Assembly: GCF_013177735.1 (NCBI RefSeq)
Contig: NZ_WOEZ01000040.1
Span: forward strand, 62,001-126,000
Origin: Paraburkholderia elongata
GTDB lineage: Bacteria; Pseudomonadota; Gammaproteobacteria; Burkholderiales; Burkholderiaceae
DNA: 64,000 bases
Direction: 5' to 3'
Positions within the stretch are counted from its first letter, which is position 1; each line of letters begins with the position of its first letter. Under the pieces are notes generated by a model. That model searched no databases, was not told the origin of the DNA, and worked only from the letters and a program-made list of their open reading frames with translations. Below, one piece after another: positions 17,574 through 24,826 of the stretch. A program made the position numbers and the translations under genes.

Positions 17574-18098
17574 TCATTTCTTCTTCGCTTTTTTCGCCGG
17601 CGTTTTCGCCTTCTTCACCGTCTTGTCGGACTTGGAAGCGCCCTTCTCTCTCTCCGGCGGCGCCAGCATCGTGCCGCGGCACTTGCGCGCGCCGCAACGG
17701 CATTCGTATTCCTTCTTGAGCTTCTGGGTCTGGCGCGCGTCGATGACGAGGCCATAGTCGTAAAAGACTTCCTCACCTTCGGCGATGTCGCGCAGCGCGT
17801 GCACGTACACGTGACCGTCGATCTCCTCGGCTTCGCAGTTCGGCGCGCATGAATGGTTGATCCAGCGCGCGCTGTTGCCGTCCACTTTGCCGTCGATCAC
17901 CTTGCCGCTATCGAGCGCGAAGTAAAACGTGTGATTCGGTTCGTCCGGATTATGCGGATGACGGCGCAACGCTTCTTTCCAGGAGATCCGCTCACCCTTG
18001 TATTCGATCAGCCGCTCGCCCGCCGCAATCGGCTCGATGGCAAACACGCCTTTGCCGTGCACACCCGAACGGCGCACGGCGATCCTGCGTGAACTCAT
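17574..18098 (-). CDS. SET-domain protein-lysine methyltransferase with post-SET cysteines
   Basis: 174 residues. SET motifs are GVHGKGVFA (12-20), NSARWINHSCAPNC (75-88) and VFYDYG (111-116). A post-SET-like cluster Cys133, Cys135, Cys140 together with Cys88 could hold zinc as in eukaryotic enzymes. The last 25 residues are a lysine/alanine-rich basic tail like that of histone-like proteins. It should transfer a methyl group from S-adenosylmethionine to a lysine in a protein; the target is unknown, and DNA-binding proteins such as HU are an obvious guess. Confidence 0.88.
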   Translation of the reverse strand: MSSRRIAVRRSGVHGKGVFAIEPIAAGERLIEYKGERISWKEALRRHPHNPDEPNHTFYFALDSGKVIDGKVDGNSARWINHSCAPNCEAEEIDGHVYVHALRDIAEGEEVFYDYGLVIDARQTQKLKKEYECRCGARKCRGTMLAPPEREKGASKSDKTVKKAKTPAKKAKKK

Positions 18099-18192
18099 TG
18101 AATGAATCCTTGTGAAGAACTGGGGGTGAAGATCCGGCAGCCGCCAGAAATGCCCGCGTCTAACGCGTTGCTTTTTCTGACGCGGATAGCAA

Positions 18193-18217
18193 ACGCGGCG
18201 CCTTGCGAGCGCCGCGT
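18193..18217. terminator. GC-rich hairpin downstream of the Old Yellow Enzyme gene
   Basis: ACGCGGCGC (18193-18201) pairs with GCGCCGCGT (18209-18217) around a 7-base loop. It lies in the gap between the end of the oxidoreductase gene (18319) and the SET gene start (18098), both on the minus strand. There is no clean T-run, so terminator function is uncertain. Confidence 0.4.
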
Positions 18218-18318
18218 CGACTTGCGACGCTCATGCGCCACATCCGGCATCCTACACGCTCAAGACGGCTTCCTTCAACCGTCAAAAAGACGTGTACGCA
18301 CACGGCGCATGGGCAGGT

Positions 18319-19431
18319 TCACCGTTGTCCAAACGAAATCTCGCCGAACAGGGCCTTTTGGTCGCGCGGTTGCGAACGCCAGTACTGCGGCGGCGCTTCG
18401 ACCGTCGCGCCGAGTTGCGCTGCGGCATGCCACGGCCAGCGCGGGTTGTACAGCAACGCGCGGGCCATCGCAATCAGATCGGCATCACCCTCTTCGATGA
18501 GTTGTTCGGCATGCAGCGGATCGGTAATCAGGCCCACGCCGATGGTAGTGAGGCCCGTTGCATGCTTGACGGCCCTCGCGAAAGGAATCTGATAGCCCGG
18601 CTCAAGCGGAATCTTCTGCAACGGCGAGACACCCCCTGACGACACGTCGATCCAGTCGCAGCCGCGCTTTTTCAACTGCTGCGCGAACGCGATCGTGTCC
18701 TCGAGCGTCCAGCCGCCTTCGACCCAGTCGGTGGCCGAGACACGCACACCAACCGGTTTATCGGCGGGAAACGCGGCGCGCACGATGTCGAAGATTTCGA
18801 GCGGAAAGCGCATGCGGTTTTCTAGCGAACCGCCGTAGTTGTCGCTGCGTTGATTGGCGATCGGCGACAGGAACTGATGCAGCAGATAACCGTGCGCCGC
18901 GTGCACTTCCAGTGCATCGACGCCGAGGCGCGCGGCGCGGCGCGCGGAAGCCGCGAACGCTTCGCGAATCCGGTTCAAAGCCGGTATGTCGAGCGCGAGC
19001 GGCGGCTCCTCGCCTGCTTTGTGCGGCAACGCCGACGGCGCATGCGGCAGCCACCCGCCTTGCGATACCGGAATCAGTTGACCGCCTTCCCAAGGCACAT
19101 GACTCGACGCCTTGCGCCCCGCATGCGCCAACTGCATCGTGACGCGAATCGGCGAATGCTTACGGATCGCGGCCAGGATCGGCTTGAGTGCGGCTTCGAT
19201 GGCGTCGTCCCACAGTCCGAGATCGCCCGGTGTAATACGGCCATCCGGTTCGACGGAGGTCGCCTCGATGCACAACATGCCTGCGCCGGATAACGCGAGA
19301 CTGCCGAGATGGATCATGTGCCACGCGGTAGCCTCGCCACGTTCGGCGGAATACTGGCACATTGGGGAGACGACGATACGATTGGGAAGCGTCACGCTAC
19401 GCAGCGTGAGCGGAGAAAAAAGCGCGCTCAT
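18319..19431 (-). CDS. NADH:flavin oxidoreductase, Old Yellow Enzyme family (YqjM-like)
   Basis: A 370-residue TIM-barrel flavoprotein. The YqjM-type active-site cysteine is Cys25 in VVSPMCQYSAERGEATAWH, and the substrate-binding motif is LEVHAAHGYLLHQFLSPIAN followed by RSDNYGGSLENR. Enzymes of this class reduce activated C=C bonds with NAD(P)H and FMN and are often linked to oxidative or electrophile stress. No operon partner is obvious; the amidotransferase and MarR genes lie upstream on the same strand. Confidence 0.94.
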   Translation of the reverse strand: MSALFSPLTLRSVTLPNRIVVSPMCQYSAERGEATAWHMIHLGSLALSGAGMLCIEATSVEPDGRITPGDLGLWDDAIEAALKPILAAIRKHSPIRVTMQLAHAGRKASSHVPWEGGQLIPVSQGGWLPHAPSALPHKAGEEPPLALDIPALNRIREAFAASARRAARLGVDALEVHAAHGYLLHQFLSPIANQRSDNYGGSLENRMRFPLEIFDIVRAAFPADKPVGVRVSATDWVEGGWTLEDTIAFAQQLKKRGCDWIDVSSGGVSPLQKIPLEPGYQIPFARAVKHATGLTTIGVGLITDPLHAEQLIEEGDADLIAMARALLYNPRWPWHAAAQLGATVEAPPQYWRSQPRDQKALFGEISFGQR

Positions 19432-19504
19432 GGATTACGCCCAGTAAAAACCCAAGAGCGAACGAGCATAGCACCGCGGGTGATTGTCTGCAGGCACGCG
19501 CAGA

Positions 19505-20218
19505 TCAGGGTTTCGGCTCGACCTGATCGAGCCACTCGCCGAACATCCGGCGCGCGGCAGCTTCCAGCGCTGGACCAAACTGTGCAGTCTCGGCGCGCAA
19601 CTGGCGTGCGTCGATACCGTGGCCGGCAATTTCACCCGCGTTACCGATCAGCCAGGGCTCGAACCGGTCAGCGCGAATCTCCGGATGACATTGCAGACCC
19701 AGCACGTGGCCGCCCCAAGCGAACGCCTGGTTTTCGCAGGCAGGCGTCGAGGCGAGACGTGTGGCGTTGTCGGGCAGATCGAAGGTGTCGCCGTGCCAAT
19801 GCAGCATCGACGTGTGCGCGCCATCCAGATGACGCACCGGAGAAGCGCGGCCGGCATCGGTGAGCGTCAGCGGTGTCCAGCCGAGTTCGGTATGGCCTGC
19901 GGGATAGACGCGCGCACCGAGCGCACGCGCGATCAGTTGCGCGCCGAGGCAGATGCCGAGCGTCGGCAAGCCGGCGGCAATGCGCTTTTCGATCATGGAC
20001 AGCAACGGGACGAGCGTAGGGTAAAGCGCGTCGTCGGTTGCACTGATCGGGCCGCCGAGTACGACCATGAGCGATGCGGCAACCGGGTTCGGCGCTCCGA
20101 TACGGGCAAGGCCGACATCGAGATAACGCACCGGGCGACCACGCTCGCCGAGCTCCAGTTCAAGACTGCCCAGATCCTCGAAGTGCACATGGCGAATGGC
20201 CAGAACTTCGCGATTCAT
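19505..20218 (-). CDS. Class I glutamine amidotransferase-like protein
   Basis: 237 residues with a complete catalytic triad for the GATase1 fold: Cys90 (LGICLGAQL), His178 and Glu180 (LQCHPEI). It resembles stand-alone amidotransferases of the GMP synthase-glutaminase-like group that are annotated as glutamine amidotransferase or gamma-glutamyl hydrolase-like. A GGTGGGA ribosome site precedes the ATG. The synthase partner, if any, is not in the window. Confidence 0.9.
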   Translation of the reverse strand: MNREVLAIRHVHFEDLGSLELELGERGRPVRYLDVGLARIGAPNPVAASLMVVLGGPISATDDALYPTLVPLLSMIEKRIAAGLPTLGICLGAQLIARALGARVYPAGHTELGWTPLTLTDAGRASPVRHLDGAHTSMLHWHGDTFDLPDNATRLASTPACENQAFAWGGHVLGLQCHPEIRADRFEPWLIGNAGEIAGHGIDARQLRAETAQFGPALEAAARRMFGEWLDQVEPKP

Positions 20219-20346
20219 CAGCCTGTCCCACCTTCAGGTTGACTAAAGACTTGCCGCTACGCGGCCCGAACCGGCCGGCAGACGGCAATTGCCGCCCGCC
20301 GGAACACGGCTTGGCAGTGTAGCGGATTGTCCCGGAAGCCGCCGCC

Positions 20347-20985
20347 TTATTGGGCGAAGATCTTCCAGGTCTTCTTTTGGGTGGCGACGTCGGCCGCTTC
20401 GTACACCGAGCAATCGAGACGCAGATCCGTATCCGACATGTTCATATTGAGCAGCGCGCAGTGATGCGGCGTCTTCTTCGGATTCTTGCTCGGCTCGAGG
20501 TGCGCGCAACTCAGGCACATGCGGTGCGGCGGAATCGTGCCTTGCGCTTCCAGCTGGTGGATGGTCTTGAGCAGCGTGCGATAGAACAGCGTCTGCTCTT
20601 CGTCGCGCAGCGTGCCGACCGCTTTGGCCAGGAAGTCCGGCCATTGCGCAGCGCGCTTCGCGGCGGTGCGGCCACGCGCCGTCAGACGGACCGCAAGGGC
20701 GCGGCCGTCGTCGAGGGCACGGCGTTTTTCGACCAGGCCTTTGGTCTCAAGCGTGCTCACGGCATCGCTGGTGGTCGCGGCGGTCAGCGCCGTTTCCCGG
20801 GCAATTTCCCCAAGACGCATCGGGCCTTTACGCTGCATCAGCAAGACCAGGATTTCGCCTTGGGTCGGCGTAAGGCCTGCGCCTTCCGCCCATTCCCAAG
20901 CCTGGCTCCGCATGGCCGTGCTCAATCGCAATAGGCTGTGGGTTACTCGCCCGGTTGCCTGTTCTCCGTATACGCCTTCGCTCAT
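20347..20985 (-). CDS. MarR family regulator with C-terminal four-cysteine cluster
   Basis: 212 residues from MSEGVYGEQATGRVTHSLLR. A MarR winged helix spans about residues 35-110 (IARETALTAATTSDAVSTLE recognition region, then DDGRALAVRLTARG wing). Beyond the normal fold lies a C-terminal tail with Cys157, Cys160, Cys176 and Cys192 (MCLSCAH...HHCALL...LDCSVYE), which could bind zinc or an iron-sulfur cluster or act as a redox switch. A longer upstream frame was not chosen because the ATG at 20985 matches the family start. It may regulate the amidotransferase and oxidoreductase genes downstream. Confidence 0.88.
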   Translation of the reverse strand: MSEGVYGEQATGRVTHSLLRLSTAMRSQAWEWAEGAGLTPTQGEILVLLMQRKGPMRLGEIARETALTAATTSDAVSTLETKGLVEKRRALDDGRALAVRLTARGRTAAKRAAQWPDFLAKAVGTLRDEEQTLFYRTLLKTIHQLEAQGTIPPHRMCLSCAHLEPSKNPKKTPHHCALLNMNMSDTDLRLDCSVYEAADVATQKKTWKIFAQ

Positions 20986-21193
20986 AGTCTTCGTTTGGTT
21001 TATTAAAGCTTGCGTGCGATGTCGACAAACCGCTGCCGAACACGCCCATAGCCTGTGTGGGGTAGCCTCGCCCAACAGCAGACGAGACGGTTTCTACTAT
21101 CTCAAAAATTTACCGCCTTGTAAGTCAAAGGCAGCGAAAACGACATTCTATGCGAGACCGGCCAATCGTACAGCTAAGTTATCCAACGTAAGC

Positions 21194-21202
21194 TGTGGAT
21201 AA
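21194..21202 (-). promoter_or_regulatory. DnaA box, perfect TTATCCACA
   Basis: The + strand reads TGTGGATAA, the complement of the consensus DnaA box. A related TTATCCAAC lies 15 bases upstream at 21179-21187 and a TTGTCCACA at 21363-21371. Confidence 0.6.
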
Positions 21203-21465
21203 CCATGGGAAAACACCGGGGATGGCGTGTGTGTCGATTCTTGATAAGCCACTTGCCACCCCTATCCTTACCGAAGTTGTCCTCGTTTACCGGCGCCGAT
21301 GCGCCTCGGATCAGCCTAGTTGTAGTTTACATAGCACTTTGACTTTGCAGGGAATTATTCAGTTGTCCACAGGCAGATGCAATGCTTGTTAACTACTACT
21401 ACGTTTGTATACGTAAACTTTTTAAAAACCTGAAGGCCCCCGAGCTGGAAATTTATTTACGAAAA

Positions 21466-21485
21466 AAAACCCGCACGAAGCGGGT
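21466..21485 (-). terminator. Intrinsic terminator downstream of the ybdK-like gene
   Basis: An ACCCGC / GCGGGT stem closes over a short loop at about 21469-21485. On the minus strand it is followed by a T-run (complement of the A8 at 21461-21469). It fits as the end of the antiporter-ligase transcript. Confidence 0.7.
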
Positions 21486-21522
21486 CTTCCTTACGGTTTA
21501 ACGTAAGCAATCCTGTATCCGG

Positions 21523-22638
21523 CTAGGCTCGCCATTGCAGACACTGCTGCCTTACGGCTTCGTGCAACGACTTTTCCCGCTCGAAGACGCCGCGCAGCCA
21601 GGTCGCGTCATTGATCTGACCGCGTGCAATCGCACCGATTTCGGCGAGCGCGTTGCCCGAACCCAATGCTTCGGCGTGCGGTGCAATCAGATCCAGCGTT
21701 TCGAGGATGTCTTCGGAAATCGTCTTACGTTCGCTCGTTTGCGGATCGATGCAGTTGCCGGCCAGACCGAAGCGGCATGCCTCGAAACGGTTGAACGTGT
21801 AGACGAGGTAATCGTCTTCCTTCGGCGTGATCGGCTTGTCGAGCAACAGATGCCGTGCCAGCGTCTGGATGTAGCAGGCAATCGCCGCGGCGCGATCCAC
21901 GGAAAACGGCGTATCCATCACGCGTACTTCGATCGTGCCAAAACCGGGCTTCGGCCGGATGTCCCAGTAAAAATCCTTCATGCTGTTGACCACACCCGTG
22001 TGGACCATCTTCGAGAAGTATTCCTCGAAGCTGTCCCACGTCAACACGAACGGCGCACGGCCCGACAGCGGGAACGCGAACACGGAATTCAGTCGTGCCG
22101 AATGAAAACCGGTGTCGACACCTTGTACGAACGGCGACGAAGCGGACAACGCGATGAAATGCGGAATGAAGCGCGACATGGAATGCAGCAGATACAGCGC
22201 GCTGTTCGGATCCGGACAGCCGATGTGCACGTGCTGGCCGAACACCGTAAATTGCTTGGCAAGGTAGCCGTACAACTCTGAAATATACTGAAAGCGCGGT
22301 GTATCGACGATCTGCCTTTCACTCCATTGCTGGAATGCGTGCGTGCCGCCGCCGCACAAGCCGACGTTCAGACGGTCGGCCGCGGAAACCAGCGTGTCGC
22401 GGATCGTGCGCAAATCAGCAACGGCCTGTTCATGCGTCGTGCAGATACCGGTCGACAACTCGATCATGCTTTCAGTGATTTCCGGCGTGATGTTGCCGGG
22501 GATTTTTTCATCTTTGATGAGACGCATCAGATCCGAGCCGGCTTTGGTCAGATCATAGTCGTGCGTATTCACGATCTGCATCTCGAGTTCGACACCGAAA
22601 GTGAACGGTTTCGAATCGATGAAAGGTTCGAGTGACAT
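21523..22638 (-). CDS. YbdK-type carboxylate-amine ligase (glutamate-cysteine ligase family 2)
   Basis: 371 residues, the normal YbdK length, from [23 protein letters not shown]. The GCS2 motifs include [18 protein letters not shown] and VFGQHVHIG. Members have weak gamma-glutamylcysteine ligase activity; the true carboxylate and amine are often unknown. The chosen ATG has a GGGGACG ribosome site; an earlier start adds 12 residues. A Kef-type antiporter gene lies directly upstream on the same strand, so a link between a glutathione-like thiol and ion efflux is possible. The true gshA is elsewhere, at 50505-52151. Confidence 0.9.
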   Translation of the reverse strand: MSLEPFIDSKPFTFGVELEMQIVNTHDYDLTKAGSDLMRLIKDEKIPGNITPEITESMIELSTGICTTHEQAVADLRTIRDTLVSAADRLNVGLCGGGTHAFQQWSERQIVDTPRFQYISELYGYLAKQFTVFGQHVHIGCPDPNSALYLLHSMSRFIPHFIALSASSPFVQGVDTGFHSARLNSVFAFPLSGRAPFVLTWDSFEEYFSKMVHTGVVNSMKDFYWDIRPKPGFGTIEVRVMDTPFSVDRAAAIACYIQTLARHLLLDKPITPKEDDYLVYTFNRFEACRFGLAGNCIDPQTSERKTISEDILETLDLIAPHAEALGSGNALAEIGAIARGQINDATWLRGVFEREKSLHEAVRQQCLQWRA

Positions 22639-22780
22639 GGCGTCCCCTGAGTCAGGTCGGCCGGTGCGTGTCACATGCCTGCGTCACATGTCTGTGTCAC
22701 ACACCCGGCCGGTTTTGAATCGAATAAGTTGGATAAAGCGCGCAAATCAAGCGCCTGAAGCATCCAGCACCGGTACGCGC

Positions 22781-23986
22781 TTACTCTTCGCGCCGTTCGG
22801 CCACCAGCGCCAGGCTGCGATACACGAGCCACGGCCCAAGAATCTGCAGCACGAAAATCGAACACATCACGATGGCGCGCAACTGCGGATCGAAATTCGG
22901 ATAAAGGTTGTAGGTATCGTCGACGAGCAGGTACGCAAGCGCTGACATGGGCGATAGCGACAAACCGAGGGCCATGCCCTGCTTCCAGTTCAAACCGCTC
23001 GGCTTGGCGAAGGCCATCACGCCCACCAGTTTCGCAACCAGACGCGCAACAATCAGGCCCAGCGCCGCGACACCGCCAAGCCCGATGTCTTTCCATTCGA
23101 ATGAAGTCAGTGTCAGCACGAAAAGAATCACGGTCAACAACCAGCCGGCCGTGCCGAAATGCTGTGGCCACAACTGCGGACGCGCTTCATGATTCTTCAC
23201 GATGATGCCCGCGGCCAGCAGTGCGAGAATCGTCGACAGCTTGAACACATGCGCCACCGCAATGGCCAGCAGCACGAGGCCGAACAACGCGACGAACGAA
23301 TGCTCGTCCTGCATGTTCAGACGGCGATAAAAAAACGTGCAAGTGCGCGCGAGCAGATAGGCCAGTACGAGCGAGCCGGCTAGCAGATACAGCGGCTGCA
23401 GAATCGTGGCGTATACGTTGCCGTAAACCTCCTGATGCAACCAGCTCGAGACGAGCTTTTCGATTACCACCGCGTACATGCTGTTCAGCGCGGTTAGGGT
23501 CAACAAACGTTGGGTAACCTGACCTTCCGCGCGCAGTTCGGTTTTGAGCTGAATCACCATCGCCGGCGAAGTCGCCATGGCAATCGCGGCGAGCACCGTT
23601 GCCACCATCAGCGGCACCTTCAGGAACAACAAAACCGGCAAAACCAGCGCGAACGTCAGCGTGGCTTCGGCGACGCTCGAGAGAATCAACCAAGGATTGC
23701 GGCGAATCCAGCGCAGATCGAGCCGGCTGCCCAGTTCAAATAACAACAAACCGAGCGCCACATCGAGCAACGGCCGCGCGGCGCTCGCGGATTCCGCGTC
23801 GATCACGCCGAAACCGGCTGCGCCCGCTACCAGACCGATGACCGCATATCCGGAAATGCGCGGCAAATGCCATGCGCGATAGCAAAGCTCACCGCACAGA
23901 CCGGCGGCGAGCAAGGCAAGACCAGCCCAAAAAATCGCGTCGGGTGTGAGTGGCCAGGCTGGGAAAAATGAAAACGCCGACTTCAT
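22781..23986 (-). CDS. Kef-type cation/proton antiporter (CPA2), membrane domain only
   Basis: 401 residues with about eleven or twelve hydrophobic segments. Motifs fitting the Na_H_Exchanger/Kef fold are LLDVALGLLLFELGSRLDLRW and AAIAMATSPAMVI. The C-terminal nucleotide-binding (TrkA-N) domain of KefB and KefC is absent. The ATG at 23986 has an AAGGAGAAC ribosome site. It probably exchanges K+ or Na+ for protons across the inner membrane. The ybdK-like gene follows on the same strand with a 142-base gap. Confidence 0.87.
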   Translation of the reverse strand: MKSAFSFFPAWPLTPDAIFWAGLALLAAGLCGELCYRAWHLPRISGYAVIGLVAGAAGFGVIDAESASAARPLLDVALGLLLFELGSRLDLRWIRRNPWLILSSVAEATLTFALVLPVLLFLKVPLMVATVLAAIAMATSPAMVIQLKTELRAEGQVTQRLLTLTALNSMYAVVIEKLVSSWLHQEVYGNVYATILQPLYLLAGSLVLAYLLARTCTFFYRRLNMQDEHSFVALFGLVLLAIAVAHVFKLSTILALLAAGIIVKNHEARPQLWPQHFGTAGWLLTVILFVLTLTSFEWKDIGLGGVAALGLIVARLVAKLVGVMAFAKPSGLNWKQGMALGLSLSPMSALAYLLVDDTYNLYPNFDPQLRAIVMCSIFVLQILGPWLVYRSLALVAERREE

Positions 23987-24592
23987 TGTGATGGGTTCTC
24001 CTTGGCAGCAACGGCAGACGACACGAACCGGCGCGGACACCGGCGAGCGGGTGAACGCATTAGGCGCTCACTGTCGCGATCGCTTCGCGTGACCCGCGTT
24101 GCGAGTTTTCAACGATCGGATGATCTGAACACGCCGTAGCCACTGTGAGCGCGGCGCATTCTGGAGTGCGGCCGTAGCAACCGGCACGGCACGGTGAAAG
24201 AACGCCGTCGACTTTGAATCAGATTCTGATTGAGCGGCGCCGTTCCGTTAGAGCGCGTGCCGCCAGAGGCGAGGCACGACGCGGAAAAGAACGGCGATTG
24301 TGCCATAGCTTTTTCAGACTTGACCGAAAAGACAGGAACATGCAGGTAAAACGGTAAAACGTACGTTATCTTCGCAAGTTGAGGAAAAAGCGACCGTTTT
24401 AAAAGCGGGTCGGGCTCTCATAGGGTACAGACTCAACGTTGCAGGTGTGTTTTTCGGGACACATTCGACGGTGTTTTCTACCCATTGTCGGCGGTTCGGG
24501 GGTGACGATCGCGGTCGATCTCGAGACGGCTCTTCTGTTTACAGGTTTACTGTATGTATACGTAGTAACAGTTAACAAGGTGCCTCGTTTTC

Positions 24593-24601
24593 TGTGGATA
24601 A
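24593..24601 (-). promoter_or_regulatory. DnaA box, perfect TTATCCACA
   Basis: The + strand reads TGTGGATAA. It lies 17 bases beyond the block shared with 21388-21418. Confidence 0.65.
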
Positions 24602-24682
24602 CCTCTGTTTACCGAATCAATTCATCGGGTTGCAGCTCGCATAACAGGATGCACAGCGTGTGCGGCAGCGGCGGGTATACAA

Positions 24683-24722
24683 GGGTAACTTTTCGCGATT
24701 TTCGGCGGCAGCAAAGTTACCC
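24683..24722. promoter_or_regulatory. Hairpin GGGTAACTTT / AAAGTTACCC within the candidate origin
   Basis: Perfect 10-bp arms at 24683-24692 and 24713-24722 with a 20-base loop. No T-run follows on either strand, so it is not a typical terminator. It lies between the DnaA boxes. Confidence 0.5.
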
Positions 24723-24772
24723 CGTTTACGTCCACAACGGTTCCACATGAGTTGCGCCGGTAAACGGCGCTG

Positions 24773-24796
24773 TTATCCACAAGATTCAGTGGATAA
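24773..24796. promoter_or_regulatory. Pair of convergent DnaA boxes
   Basis: TTATCCACA at 24773-24781 (perfect, + strand) and AGTGGATAA at 24788-24796 (one mismatch, minus strand) face each other with six bases between. They end 30 bases before the mnmC stop codon. Confidence 0.65.
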
Positions 24797-24826
24797 CTTT
24801 TCTCGTCACCGATGTTCAGCGCGCGG

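Larger units (their letters stand above)
20986..21522. other. Gap with DnaA-box-like sites and the first copy of a 31-nt block
   Basis: A 537-base non-coding stretch, less GC-rich than its surroundings. It contains one perfect DnaA box (21194-21202), weaker relatives at 21179 and 21363, three GTTTAC hexamers (21285, 21325, and 21413 in reverse), and a 31-nt block at 21388-21418 that recurs inverted at 24545-24576. A terminator-like stem lies near its right end. Confidence 0.6.
23987..24826. other. 840-base gap with DnaA boxes: candidate chromosome 1 replication origin
   Basis: Between the antiporter gene and mnmC there is no credible gene. The right 290 bases hold two perfect DnaA boxes (24593-24601 and 24773-24781), a one-mismatch box (24788-24796), five GTTTAC hexamers in either orientation (24537, 24545, 24607, 24724, 24760), a 10-bp hairpin (24683-24722) and a 32-nt block that recurs inverted at 21388-21418. 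From memory, reference Burkholderia genomes place the T2SS cluster right beside coordinate zero of chromosome 1, which fits an origin here even though dnaA is not nearby. Confidence 0.5.

Noticed and set aside
21179..21187. TTATCCAAC as a DnaA box
   Set aside because: It has two mismatches at the conserved end of the box; mentioned only as a weak neighbour of the perfect box at 21194.
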